Positions 19,690 through 28,422 of a DNA stretch of 64,000 bases are shown in pieces. This stretch comes from Hyphomicrobiales bacterium (GTDB taxonomy: Bacteria; Pseudomonadota; Alphaproteobacteria; Rhizobiales; Rhizobiaceae): contig UCIA01000005.1 in NCBI GenBank assembly GCA_900472295.1, forward strand, positions 1-64,000, given 5' to 3'. A model generated the notes under the pieces. That model did no database searches. It had not been told where the DNA came from and was given only the letters and a program-made list of their open reading frames with translations. The stretch's first letter is position 1, and each line of letters starts with the position of its first letter. The translations under genes were made by a program, and so were the position numbers.

Positions 19690-22600
19690 CTACCACTTCA
19701 CCTTGAAGCCGACCGAGCCGCCGACGGCGTAGCTGTCGCCGAAATCCTCCAGGCTCGAGCGCGCCAGCAACTCGCCATGGACGGCGTAACGGTCATCGGC
19801 CCAGCTCAGCGAGCCGCCGAGACCGATCCCGCCCCACAGCGCCTGCGTCTCGGTGGTGAGCCTTGTGGCCGACACATCGACATCGGAGCCGTCGAGAACA
19901 TCGTAATAGAGGTTGGCGATGCCATAGACATGCGAGCGGCTCGACTGGCCGGCTCTGTCCTTCCACTCGCTGTCATAGTCGGCCGACAGGCCGAGGCGGC
20001 CGACCAGGCTGTCGCTGCCGGAATTGGAAACGACGGCTCCATAGGGGTCGGTGAAGGTGTCGTAGTCGACCGAGGCATAGCTGAGCTGCGCCTGCGGCGT
20101 TAGCGACCAGTTGCCCCTAAGCGCGATCTTGCGCCCGGCCTCGATGCCGAGGCTGTAGCCGAAGCCGTTATTGCCGTCCGTGAGCCGGCGGCCGAGCGTC
20201 GCGGAATCGAGATCGCTGTCGAACCAGGTCAGCTGTGCCTGGGTGTCGATATAGAGGCCGCTCTTGCCGTACCAGGTCAGCGTACCGCCGACGCCATAGC
20301 CGGTCGCCTCGATCGAGCCTGCGCCGAACGCCGAGGAGACGTCCGACTTCACCGTGCCGTAGTGAACGGTCACGCCGCCGATCACGACGCCGGCTGCCGT
20401 TTCGGAGAGCAGGACATCGAGACCGGCCTGCAGCTTCCAAAGATCGGCGTCATAGTCGGTTCCGGTCGTGCTTGTGCCGGGATCGAACTCGCTGTGCGCG
20501 GCCTCGATGCGGCCCCAGATCGGGTTGCCGGACTCGACGCCGCCACCCGCACCCGATTGCGGCGCCCATGATCGGTTGCCGATGCGTTGCTGCAGCGTGC
20601 CGAGCTGGTTGAAGCTCTGCAGCACGCCGGCATAGGCCTCGTAGATCGGCACGCTGGGCGCATAGAGCGGCGATGTCGGACCGCCGGGATCGACGGGATC
20701 GATCAGCGCCGAGCGCAGATACCAGTCGCCGTCGGCCGGCGTCGAGATGCCGTTCTGGTAGAGCCGGTAGGCATAGGCGCCGGCGACCACGGCCTGGTCG
20801 CCCTCGTAGACATAATCGCCCTGCAGGTTGAACGTACCGGCCGAGGTGCCGCCGACATCGACGATTTTGATGCCATCCGTGGTCTGCGCCCCACTGCCGC
20901 CGAGAGCGATCACCCTGACATTGGTGGTGCCGGATGTGTTGCCGGTGATGACGAGCTTGTCGGCGGGGGAGGTGTCGCCATCAAGCATGGCCTCGATCTC
21001 CAGCGTGCCGCCGGCGCCGACATAGTTGCCATTGACCGTCAGCGTGCCGATCGAATTGCCGGGTGCGATGACGCCGCCGGCTTGGAGCGTTGTGGCGCCC
21101 ACCATGCCGTTGCCGCCCAGCGCGCCGCCACCAAGAACAGTCACCGTGGAGCTGGCCAGCGAGCCGTTCACCGAAAGCTTGCCGGCTTGAATTGTCGTCG
21201 CGCCGTTGAGGGTGCTGTCGCTGGTCAGGTTGAGGTTGCCGAGGCCCGTCTTGATGAGCGAGCCGCTGCCATTGATGGCGGCGGCAAAAATGGCGTCGAC
21301 CGGCTGGTCGAAGACGAGCACGGCATTGTCGAGGATGTCACCAGTGCCAAAGCTCGACGCCTGGCCGATCAGCCTGCCGGCGGCAATCGTGGTGCCGCCG
21401 CTGTAGCTGTTGGCGCCGGAGAGTGTCGTGCTGCCCGAGCCCTGCTGCACCACCGCGCCGCTGCCGGAGATGGCGCCGGCAAGGGTCATGTCGTTGGAGC
21501 GGTCGAAGGCGAGCGTGCCATTGTTGACGACGTTGCCTGATATCGAGCCGGTCGTGCCGCTATTGCCGAGCTGAAGCGTGCCGGCCGAGATGGTGGTGCC
21601 GCCGCTGTAGCTGTTGTCACCGGTCAGGATCAGCGTGCCCGCGCCAAGCTTGCTCAGCGGCCCGCCGCCCGTCAGCGCCTGGCTGACGGTGAAACTATTG
21701 GCGGCATCGACGATGTCGAAGCCGCCGCCGGAAGGCCCCAAGTCGATCGCGCGGGATGTGCCGGTGAAACTGGTGCCGGTCACCTGCAGCACGCCGCCAT
21801 TGAAGGTCAGACCGCCCGCCGCATCGCCGAGATTGTTGTCGGCCGACACCGAAAGGACGCCGGCGGAGATCGTCGTGCCGCCGCTATAGGTGTTGGCGCC
21901 GGTTAGTATCGTGGTGCCGGTGCCGACCTGGTTCACCGCGCCGGTGCCGGAGATCGTGCCGGCAAAGGTGGAGATGTCGGAACGGTCGAACGCAAGCGTG
22001 GCGTTGTTGGTGATGTCGCCGATGATCGATCCGCTGGTGCCGCCATCACCAATTTGCAGCGTGCCCTGCGAGATCGTCCAGTTGGTGGTGGCCGTGCCGG
22101 CGCCGGTTAATGTCCAGGTGCTTGTGCCGGTCTTCTCGAAAAGGTCGAACTGCCGGTATTGCGCGGCTTCGCCGATCGACGAAACGTCGAAGCTGCTGTC
22201 GATGGAGCCGCCGAGCCGCAGCGTATCGTTGGTGCTCACATCGCCGGCAAGCACATTGCCGATGATCTGCGAGCCGGCCTGAAGCTCCAGCGTTGATTTG
22301 GAGCCGGCGTTGTTGGCGAAAAGGATGGCGGTGGTCGAGCCGGCGCCGGCGCGGATCGTGCCGCTGTTGACGACGGTGACATTCCAGACCGAGTTTGTAT
22401 CACGACCGATCGCCGCCGCGCCGTTGCCGCCTTCCAACGTACCGTAGTTGGTTATCGAGATGCCGACCCCGCGGCTGCGGACGGCGAAGCCTCCGGTTCC
22501 GACCCCGGTCAGGTCCGAACCGCCGCGGATCGTGCCGTAGTTGACGAGGGTAGCGGGCTTGGCCGCCGTGCCGGTGAGAAAGACACCCGAGCCGACGAAC

Positions 22601-23328
22601 CCGCCGGCCCCGCTGTTGCCGCCCTGGATGATGCCGCTGGCATTGTTGATGACCGTGGCGCCGCTGTTGAGGATGTTGACGCCGGACATATTGTTGCCGA
22701 GGCCGCCGCCCTGTCCGGTTCCGCCCGTGACCGTTCCATTGTTGACGAAGGTCACGACATTGAGCAGCGAAACGCCGAGGCCGCCAGAGCCATTTGTCGC
22801 CGTTGTGGAGCCACCCGTGATCGAGCCGTTGTTGACGATCTGCGCGGTGGTGCCGCCGATGGTCGTCACTCCGCTGTCGAAGACCAGCCCGACGCCGGGT
22901 GCTGTGGTACCGACCCGGTCGGCGCCGGCGATGGTGCCAGAAAGGGTCACTGTGCCGCTTGTAAGGGTTCCTCCGCTGAACCTGATGTTGCCTGGGTTCA
23001 GGCCGACGCCGGTGCCTGACAAGGTAAACCCTTGCGTATCGATCGACAGCGATTTGGTCGGTGTCGGCAGATTGTTCGGGGCCGTCACGTTGAAGCTCTG
23101 AGTCATCACGATCGACGAGCTTGGGTCGCCGTCGGCATTGGCTGCGTTGACGGCGGCGGTGAGCTCCGTCTCATTGCTGACCAGATAGGTCGCGGCCGAG
23201 GCAACGCCCGGAAGCCAGCAGGCGAGCGCACTGACCCCAGCCAGAAGTGTCCGGCCCCGAATGCGCCGAAGCGCGCCTGCGCTCGCTATCATAGACATGC
23301 CTCGCTCGAAATGTGTCGCCAGCCGCAT
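19690..23328 (-). CDS. Type V autotransporter with PATR repeats, 1212 aa
   Basis: A long N-terminal signal region precedes the mature start at ASAATYL. The passenger is Gly/Ser/Thr/Asn-rich and beta-helical. At least four repeats of the form TTILTGANTYSGGTTISAG are visible, the passenger-associated transport repeat that helps fold the passenger outside the cell. The last roughly 290 residues are an autotransporter beta-barrel (from about GNPIWGRIEAAHSEFDPG) ending FKVKW, with the terminal aromatic residue typical of outer-membrane proteins. There are almost no cysteines in the passenger. The start is ATG 23328, or 23298 if a shorter signal is used. It probably acts as an adhesin or surface protein; the ligand is unknown. 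Confidence 0.9.
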   Translation of the reverse strand: MRLATHFERGMSMIASAGALRRIRGRTLLAGVSALACWLPGVASAATYLVSNETELTAAVNAANADGDPSSSIVMTQSFNVTAPNNLPTPTKSLSIDTQGFTLSGTGVGLNPGNIRFSGGTLTSGTVTLSGTIAGADRVGTTAPGVGLVFDSGVTTIGGTTAQIVNNGSITGGSTTATNGSGGLGVSLLNVVTFVNNGTVTGGTGQGGGLGNNMSGVNILNSGATVINNASGIIQGGNSGAGGFVGSGVFLTGTAAKPATLVNYGTIRGGSDLTGVGTGGFAVRSRGVGISITNYGTLEGGNGAAAIGRDTNSVWNVTVVNSGTIRAGAGSTTAILFANNAGSKSTLELQAGSQIIGNVLAGDVSTNDTLRLGGSIDSSFDVSSIGEAAQYRQFDLFEKTGTSTWTLTGAGTATTNWTISQGTLQIGDGGTSGSIIGDITNNATLAFDRSDISTFAGTISGTGAVNQVGTGTTILTGANTYSGGTTISAGVLSVSADNNLGDAAGGLTFNGGVLQVTGTSFTGTSRAIDLGPSGGGFDIVDAANSFTVSQALTGGGPLSKLGAGTLILTGDNSYSGGTTISAGTLQLGNSGTTGSISGNVVNNGTLAFDRSNDMTLAGAISGSGAVVQQGSGSTTLSGANSYSGGTTIAAGRLIGQASSFGTGDILDNAVLVFDQPVDAIFAAAINGSGSLIKTGLGNLNLTSDSTLNGATTIQAGKLSVNGSLASSTVTVLGGGALGGNGMVGATTLQAGGVIAPGNSIGTLTVNGNYVGAGGTLEIEAMLDGDTSPADKLVITGNTSGTTNVRVIALGGSGAQTTDGIKIVDVGGTSAGTFNLQGDYVYEGDQAVVAGAYAYRLYQNGISTPADGDWYLRSALIDPVDPGGPTSPLYAPSVPIYEAYAGVLQSFNQLGTLQQRIGNRSWAPQSGAGGGVESGNPIWGRIEAAHSEFDPGTSTTGTDYDADLWKLQAGLDVLLSETAAGVVIGGVTVHYGTVKSDVSSAFGAGSIEATGYGVGGTLTWYGKSGLYIDTQAQLTWFDSDLDSATLGRRLTDGNNGFGYSLGIEAGRKIALRGNWSLTPQAQLSYASVDYDTFTDPYGAVVSNSGSDSLVGRLGLSADYDSEWKDRAGQSSRSHVYGIANLYYDVLDGSDVDVSATRLTTETQALWGGIGLGGSLSWADDRYAVHGELLARSSLEDFGDSYAVGGSVGFKVKW

Positions 23329-23394
23329 GCCTGGCGGTCTGGGCGGCGTATGCCGACCGAAGCCTCGACATCTTGATTTGGCGGTTGAATCCTA

Positions 23395-23476
23395 ACCTGA
23401 CTCGCAAATATTAAAAATCGATTTTTTTAACAATTACTATTGGCATGAACTACAGTTTTATATTAGGCGGAGAAAT
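23395..23476. promoter_or_regulatory. AT-rich upstream region with a palindrome
   Basis: This stretch is strikingly A+T-rich for the window. It contains the 14-bp perfect palindrome aaaaatcgattttt (23413-23426). It lies about 70-150 bases upstream of the autotransporter gene, with the divergent transporter gene on the other side. AT-rich adhesin promoters in rhizobia are often bound by Ros/MucR or other silencers; that is inference. Confidence 0.45.
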
Positions 23477-23635
23477 ATGAGCTTTTGCTTGAATGCTTCG
23501 GCCTTCGACCCCGGGCCGGTTGGCCGCCGCATTCCTGTGCAATGTCACGCCGCAGCCGCCGCCGGGCGGGCGCCAGGCGGCCCTTGGACCGGCACATGGG
23601 CGGAGCTGCCATCTGGCCCCGCCGTCTTGCCCTGA
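23477..23635 (+). CDS. Possible small protein, 52 aa
   Basis: An ATG with a nearby ggag (spacing 4) opens a 52-codon frame upstream of the DMT transporter gene. The product is Ala/Gly/Pro-rich (MSFCLNASAFDPG at the start) with no recognisable domain. It could be a leader peptide or chance. The AT-rich region directly upstream makes transcription plausible. Confidence 0.2.
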   Translation: MSFCLNASAFDPGPVGRRIPVQCHAAAAAGRAPGGPWTGTWAELPSGPAVLP

Positions 23636-23671
23636 TATGTCAGGCTGCGATCCATCACATGAGCGGTCCCC

Positions 23672-24586
23672 GTGAAGTCACCCAGCCTGGCAGGCGTCGT
23701 TTCCCCCATGATCCCGGTGCTGGTCTGCGCGCTGGCGATCTGCCTGCTGTCGGCCATGGATGCGGCGATGAAAGTGCTGGTCATCGCCGTCGGCGTCTAC
23801 AACACGGTGCTGTGGCGCAGCATGCTGGCAACCGTGGTCGCGGGCACGGCCTGGGCGACAGGGCCGCGAACGCTTCCCACGCCTTCCGTGCTCAGGCTGC
23901 ATGCGCTGCGCGCCGTGGTCGTCGGCATCGTCCTGCTGTCGTTCTTCTGGGGCCTTGCCAGGCTGCCGCTGGCGGACGCGATCGGGCTTAGTTTCGTTGC
24001 ACCCCTGTTTGCGCTCCTGCTGGCCGCGCTGCTTCTCGGCGAACGCATCCAGCGGCAGGCGATCTGGGCGTCGGCGGCCGGCATCGCCGGCGTCGTTGTC
24101 ATCATGGCCGGACAGTTCGGGCAGGGCAGCTACTCCGAGGATGCCTTGCTCGGCACGGTAGCGGTGCTCGCATCGACGGTGTTCTACGCCTACAATCTGA
24201 TCCTGTCGCGCCAACAGGCGCTGGTGGCCAAGCCGGTCGAGATCATGCTGTTCCAGAACCTTTGCGTTGGAGGCGTCCTCGCTCTCGCCGCGCCCTGGCT
24301 CGCCGTTGCCCTGCCGGGCAATCTCTGGCTTCCCCTGGCGGCCGTGACGGCGTTGTCGCTTTCCGGCCAGTTTCTGATGAGCTGGTCCTATGCGCGTGCC
24401 GAAGCGCAATATCTGATCCCAACCGAGTATTCAGCCTTCATCTGGGCGATCGTCTTCGGCTGGCTGTTCTTCGACGAGGCGGCGACCTGGACCACGCTGG
24501 CCGGTGCAGCCCTGATCGTCGCCAGTTGCCTGATCGCCTCGCGCTCCAATCCAAAACTTGCAGAGCCGATCGAAGCCGCGATCTGA
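23672..24586 (+). CDS. DMT-superfamily (EamA) transporter
   Basis: The 304-residue protein has ten hydrophobic helices in two EamA halves, starting VLVCALAICLLSAMDAAMKVL and FYAYNLILSRQQAL. The end-of-repeat pattern APLFALLLAALLLGERI appears in the first half and YSAFIWAIVFGWLFFDE in the second. Members export amino acids, nucleosides or other small metabolites across the inner membrane. GTG at 23672 gives a short leader before the first helix; an internal ATG at 23708 is possible. The substrate is unknown. Confidence 0.88.
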   Translation: MKSPSLAGVVSPMIPVLVCALAICLLSAMDAAMKVLVIAVGVYNTVLWRSMLATVVAGTAWATGPRTLPTPSVLRLHALRAVVVGIVLLSFFWGLARLPLADAIGLSFVAPLFALLLAALLLGERIQRQAIWASAAGIAGVVVIMAGQFGQGSYSEDALLGTVAVLASTVFYAYNLILSRQQALVAKPVEIMLFQNLCVGGVLALAAPWLAVALPGNLWLPLAAVTALSLSGQFLMSWSYARAEAQYLIPTEYSAFIWAIVFGWLFFDEAATWTTLAGAALIVASCLIASRSNPKLAEPIEAAI

Positions 24587-24596
24587 GCCTTGACGC

Positions 24597-25505
24597 TCAG
24601 CGTTTTGCTGGCGCCTGAAATACCCCGGTCTCCACCTCATGCATGAAGTGAGCGATGAGGCCCGCGCATTGGCTGTGGTGCGTTTCGAGCAGCATGTGGC
24701 CGCTCTCGAAGACATGCATTTCGACGGCGTCGAGGTCGCGGCTATAGGCCATCACTTCATCCACAGCAAAGAAGGCGTCGTGCCGTCCCCACAGCACCAG
24801 ACAGGCAGGCTGGCGGCCGCGCAGATAGGCCTGGATGGCCGGAAAGCGCGCAATGTGCGAGCCATAGTCGGTGAAGAGTTCGAACTGGATGTCGGTGTTT
24901 CCGGGCCGCTCCAGGCGCTCGGTATCGAGATGCCAGCCCTCGGGTGGAAACAGGATTTTCAGGCGCTCGGGAAGACCGCCAATATACTGATTGCGGGTGC
25001 CCTCGAAATTCATCCAGTCCGGCAGTTTGGTGCGGTTTTCCTCTGTCGGTTCGGCGAAGAATGCTTTCGGCGCGTCCCAGTCGGGTCCGAGCCCCTCCTC
25101 ATGCGCATTGGCGTCCTGGACGATCAGGCCGAGGATGCGGTCCGGCTGTCGTGTCGCGATGTGATAGCCGACGGGCGTGCCGAAGTCGGTGATGTAGAGG
25201 AAGAACCGCTCGAGGCCGAGGACCTCGGCAAAGGCTTCGATCGTCTTGGCCAGGCTCTCGAATGTGTACGCATATGCATCAGGGGCGGGGGCGGACGAAA
25301 AGCCGAAGCCGGGCAGGTCCGGCGCCACCACATAGGCGGTCTCCGCCAGCGGTTCGATGATGTTGCGATAGACGTGCGACGAGGTCGGGTAACCGTGCAG
25401 CAGCAGGATTGCCGGCCGATTGGGATCGCCGGCATGACGGTAGAAAATCTTCAGGCCGTCGACATCAATGGTTTCGTGGCGGGTCTTGTAACGATCGCTG
25501 CGCAT
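24597..25505 (-). CDS. Alpha/beta hydrolase with Asp nucleophile (epoxide hydrolase/haloalkane dehalogenase-like)
   Basis: The 302-residue protein has the oxyanion motif LLLHGYPTSSHVYR and a nucleophile elbow YITDFGTPVGY, in which Asp takes the position of Ser. The acid lies in LVLWGRHDAFF and the catalytic His in ESGHMLLETHH. An Asp nucleophile is typical of haloalkane dehalogenases, fluoroacetate dehalogenase and epoxide hydrolases rather than esterases. ATG 25505 is preceded by GGGAGC; longer frames have no SD. It is divergent from a CGNR-type regulator, with a perfect palindrome between them, so a detoxification role under that regulator is plausible. Confidence 0.88.
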   Translation of the reverse strand: MRSDRYKTRHETIDVDGLKIFYRHAGDPNRPAILLLHGYPTSSHVYRNIIEPLAETAYVVAPDLPGFGFSSAPAPDAYAYTFESLAKTIEAFAEVLGLERFFLYITDFGTPVGYHIATRQPDRILGLIVQDANAHEEGLGPDWDAPKAFFAEPTEENRTKLPDWMNFEGTRNQYIGGLPERLKILFPPEGWHLDTERLERPGNTDIQFELFTDYGSHIARFPAIQAYLRGRQPACLVLWGRHDAFFAVDEVMAYSRDLDAVEMHVFESGHMLLETHHSQCAGLIAHFMHEVETGVFQAPAKR

Positions 25506-25575
25506 GGTCTTGCTCCCATGTCTGGCGCCACGTTGACGGCGCACTGGCTTTGACACCACATATCCTTATGATAGT

Positions 25576-25599
25576 GGTTACATCGTGTAACCGTATAAT
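25576..25599 (+). promoter_or_regulatory. 17-bp palindromic operator and -10 box between hydrolase and CGNR regulator
   Basis: ggttaca (25576-25582) and tgtaacc (25586-25592) are perfect 7-bp arms around tcg. A consensus -10 box tataat (25594-25599) follows directly, 22 bases before the regulator ATG. The site would overlap the -35/-10 spacer of the regulator promoter and lie close to the hydrolase promoter on the other strand. It is therefore a good candidate for an autoregulatory operator. Confidence 0.6.
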
Positions 25600-25621
25600 G
25601 CAGCTAATGAGGTTATGTTCC

Positions 25622-26218
25622 ATGGCGCATGCGTACACGGAATGGGTGCCGGAGCATTTCATAGGCGGGCATCCCGCCTTGGACCTGTCGAACGCCGTGT
25701 TCGACCGGCGCGTGCCGGCAGCCGACAATGAACTGTTCCATTCGGTCGAGGATGTCGCGACCTGGTTCAGCGCCTCGGGGCTTGCCGACGATCGCCAGGC
25801 GCAGGCCATAGCCGGGATTGACGATGGGCGGTTCGTCGAACGGGTTCGTGAACTGCGCGAGGCATCATTTCAGGTTTTTGAGCCGATTGCCGATGACAAG
25901 CCGTCCGCGGCAGAGGCGCTCGGCGTCCTGTTCTCGCGCGCCGCGAGCCCGCTTGCCGCCGGGGCTATCGCGCTGAACGGCACCAAGCCCGGCCTCACTC
26001 TCGCCCAGTGGCGGGACCCGGACGCCGTCACCGCCTTGCTGGCCATGCTGTCGATCGAAGCCTTTTTCACCGTGCCGCGCGACAGGCTGCATTCATGCCC
26101 GCGCTGCGGCTGGCTTTTTCTCGACACGTCGCGCGGCGGCAGACGCCGCTGGTGCAGCATGCGCACCTGCGGCAACCGCGAGAAGGTCTCGCGCCACAGG
26201 GGGCACACAGAGGTCTAG
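25622..26218 (+). CDS. CGNR zinc-finger/ABATE-domain protein (putative regulator)
   Basis: The 198-residue protein starts with the ABATE-domain hallmark FIGGHPALDLSNAVFDRR. It ends in a CGNR zinc finger: SCPRCGWLFLDTSRGGRRRW followed by CSMRTCGNREKVSRHR, with four zinc-binding cysteines. Such proteins are predicted stress-linked transcription regulators. ATG 25622 has GAGG 9 bases upstream; an in-frame ATG at 25598 overlaps the -10 box and is unlikely. It is divergent from the hydrolase gene, with a palindrome between them, and probably controls it. Confidence 0.88.
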   Translation: MAHAYTEWVPEHFIGGHPALDLSNAVFDRRVPAADNELFHSVEDVATWFSASGLADDRQAQAIAGIDDGRFVERVRELREASFQVFEPIADDKPSAAEALGVLFSRAASPLAAGAIALNGTKPGLTLAQWRDPDAVTALLAMLSIEAFFTVPRDRLHSCPRCGWLFLDTSRGGRRRWCSMRTCGNREKVSRHRGHTEV

Positions 26219-26224
26219 ACTGGG

Positions 26225-27535
26225 TTAGCGCACCGCCTCACGCTGGCTGCCGGGCAGCCGCGTGGCGATCAGCTTGTCGATGCGGCGGCCGTCGAGGTCG
26301 ACGACCTCGAAGCGCCAGCCCTGCGCATCGACGCATTCGCCGGTCGCCGGCAAATGGTGCATGTGCGACAGCACATAGCCGGCGACGGTCTCGTAGTCGC
26401 GGTTTTCCGGCAGGTCGATGCCAAGAACATCGGCCATCTCGTCGGCCTGCATATAGCCGGCAAGCAGCCACGAGCCGTCCTCGCGCTTGACGGCGTTTTC
26501 CTCGTCGCCGGCGTCGAGGTCGGCGCGGAACACGCCGGTGATGGCTTCGAGGATGTCGGCCGGGGTGACGATGCCTTCGAAATGGCCGTATTCGTCATGC
26601 ACCAGCGCCATCGGCACGTCGGAATCCTTCAGCTTCTGCAGCACGTCCAGCGCGTCGGCCTGGTCATGGACGATGGGCGCTGCGCGCACATGCCGGCGCG
26701 GCTCGAGCGCGCGCCCGCCCAGGATCGCGGCCAGCACATCGCGGGTCTGGACAACGCCGATCATGGCGTCGACGCCGCCATCGCCGGCCGGCAGGCGCGA
26801 ATGCTGGGTCTCCATCAAAAGCTTTCGGATGGCGCTCTCATCGGACTGCAGATTGATCCAGTCGACCTCGGTGCGCGGCGTCATCACCGCGCGCACCGCG
26901 CGGTCGCCGAGCCGCATGACGCCGGCGATCATGCGCCGCTCGTCGGATTCGATGGTGCCGTGGTGCTCGGCCTCGGCGACCAGCATCTTGATCTCCTCGT
27001 CGGTGACCTTCTCCTCGCTCTCGCCGCGCTGGCCGAGCAGCCACAAAATGGCGCGGCCGGAAAAGTCGAGCAGGAAGACCAGCGGCGCCGAGACCGTGGC
27101 AAGGATGGTCATCGCCGGCGCAACCCTGGCGGCAACACGTTCGGGGTCGCGCAGAGCGATCTGCTTGGGCACCAGTTCGCCGACGATCAGCGAGAAATAG
27201 GTGATGATGGCAACAACGACGCCGACGCCGAGCGGGTCGGCGACGCTTTCGCGCATGCCGGTCGAAGCCAGGAACACCGACAGCCTGTCGCCCAGCGTGG
27301 CGCCGGAAAAGGCACCCGAAAGCACGCCGACCAAAGTGATGCCGATCTGCACCGATGACAGGAATTTGCCGGGATTGGAGCCGAGCGCCAGCGCGCGACC
27401 GGCGCCGTGAACATTGCGATCGATCATTGCCATCAGGCGAGCCGGGCGTGACGAGACGATGGCAAGCTCGGACATCGACAGAAGGCCGTTCACACAGATG
27501 AGGACGACCACGATAGCGATTTCGACGTATAGCAT
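26225..27535 (-). CDS. Hemolysin/CorC-family CNNM-like membrane protein
   Basis: The 436-residue protein has a DUF21/CNNM transmembrane domain (1-190, starting VVVLICVNGLLSMSELAIVS). A CBS pair occupies about 215-340, including MTPRTEVDWINL and DVPMALVHDEYGHFEGIVT. A CorC/HlyC-type C-terminal domain follows (GYVLSHMHHLPATGE). Family members are linked to Mg/Co efflux or Na-Mg exchange; the haemolysin name is historical. It ends 6 bases from the convergent CGNR gene stop. ATG 27535 directly precedes the first helix. Confidence 0.92.
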   Translation of the reverse strand: MLYVEIAIVVVLICVNGLLSMSELAIVSSRPARLMAMIDRNVHGAGRALALGSNPGKFLSSVQIGITLVGVLSGAFSGATLGDRLSVFLASTGMRESVADPLGVGVVVAIITYFSLIVGELVPKQIALRDPERVAARVAPAMTILATVSAPLVFLLDFSGRAILWLLGQRGESEEKVTDEEIKMLVAEAEHHGTIESDERRMIAGVMRLGDRAVRAVMTPRTEVDWINLQSDESAIRKLLMETQHSRLPAGDGGVDAMIGVVQTRDVLAAILGGRALEPRRHVRAAPIVHDQADALDVLQKLKDSDVPMALVHDEYGHFEGIVTPADILEAITGVFRADLDAGDEENAVKREDGSWLLAGYMQADEMADVLGIDLPENRDYETVAGYVLSHMHHLPATGECVDAQGWRFEVVDLDGRRIDKLIATRLPGSQREAVR

Positions 27536-27605
27536 GAAGGGTCAATAGCATTGCCGCGGGCCGGTGGAAAATAGTCCGTAATGATTTTTGAACAATGACA
27601 GCGGC

Positions 27606-28310
27606 TCAGGGTAATTGCCTGAGCACGCCGACAATGGCCTTGCCGTCGGTGAAATAAGGGTCGCCGCCGCCATTGCGGCCCGTTCGGGTGGCGCCAATGC
27701 CCGGCATGTCGCTGGTCGAGATCAATGTATCGGCCGAGGTCAGATCGTTGATCAGGAAATCGCGTTCGGCGTCGATGTCGGGGCCGATGTGATGAGTGAT
27801 GGCGCCGGTGTCGTGGCTCAGGCCGACGCCGCGGTCGAAGGCCGCCGAGCCGAGCCAGAGCGGGCGGCCGTCGTCGCCGGTTGCATCGGTGCGCCAGAAG
27901 CGGACATGATGGCGCCGGTCGGCACTGGCGCCGACCGGTTTTTCGAAGGCGAGATCCTGAGCCCGGCCTTGGAACAGAAGCCGGCTGACCGGCGCGTCGG
28001 GATAGGGGCGGTCGAACAACACGCTTTCGCCGATTTCGATCGCGGTCTTCAGCGTCACGGCGTCTGCCGTGTCCCATCCAGCCACGGCAAACGCGTGGAC
28101 GAGATCCTTTTCGCTGCCGACCAGACCGACATTGATCGGGTCGCCCGGAATGCCTTGTGGCGTATGCGTCACCATCTCGAAGCGCTGGTTACGAAAGTCG
28201 CGATCGCGAAAGGCCCAGAATTCGGGTGCTGCGACATAGGCGAGCGCCAGCCAGCCCGCGCAGAGCGCCACCAGCCAGGTCAATACGCGTCGCAGGCTTC
28301 GTCGGCTCAT
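27606..28310 (-). CDS. LssY C-terminal-domain membrane protein
   Basis: The 234-residue protein has one N-terminal helix (LTWLVALCAGWLALAYVAA). A soluble domain follows with HTPQGIPGDPINVGLVGSEK, AFAVAGWDTADAVTLKTAIE and PVSRLLFQGRAQDLAFEKPVG. These match the C-terminal domain of Legionella LssY, found alone or fused to PAP2 phosphatases; its function is unknown. ATG 28310 lies directly before the basic and hydrophobic start; a TTG at 28349 is an alternative. The soluble part is probably periplasmic. Confidence 0.82.
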   Translation of the reverse strand: MSRRSLRRVLTWLVALCAGWLALAYVAAPEFWAFRDRDFRNQRFEMVTHTPQGIPGDPINVGLVGSEKDLVHAFAVAGWDTADAVTLKTAIEIGESVLFDRPYPDAPVSRLLFQGRAQDLAFEKPVGASADRRHHVRFWRTDATGDDGRPLWLGSAAFDRGVGLSHDTGAITHHIGPDIDAERDFLINDLTSADTLISTSDMPGIGATRTGRNGGGDPYFTDGKAIVGVLRQLP

Positions 28311-28422
28311 GAATGCGGCCCGATCCGTGCGGTATCTGTTGTCTGACAAAACCAGGAAATCAATGGTCAGCGGCGCTCAGCCGTTCTATTGTCGGCCATC
28401 ATTTTTGCGTGGGTGAGCAGGA

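Noticed and set aside
20800-22900. Long plus-strand frames over the PATR autotransporter
   Set aside because: Shadow frames of the repeated Gly/Thr/Ser passenger; composition (V/P/A/L repeats) follows from the opposite strand.
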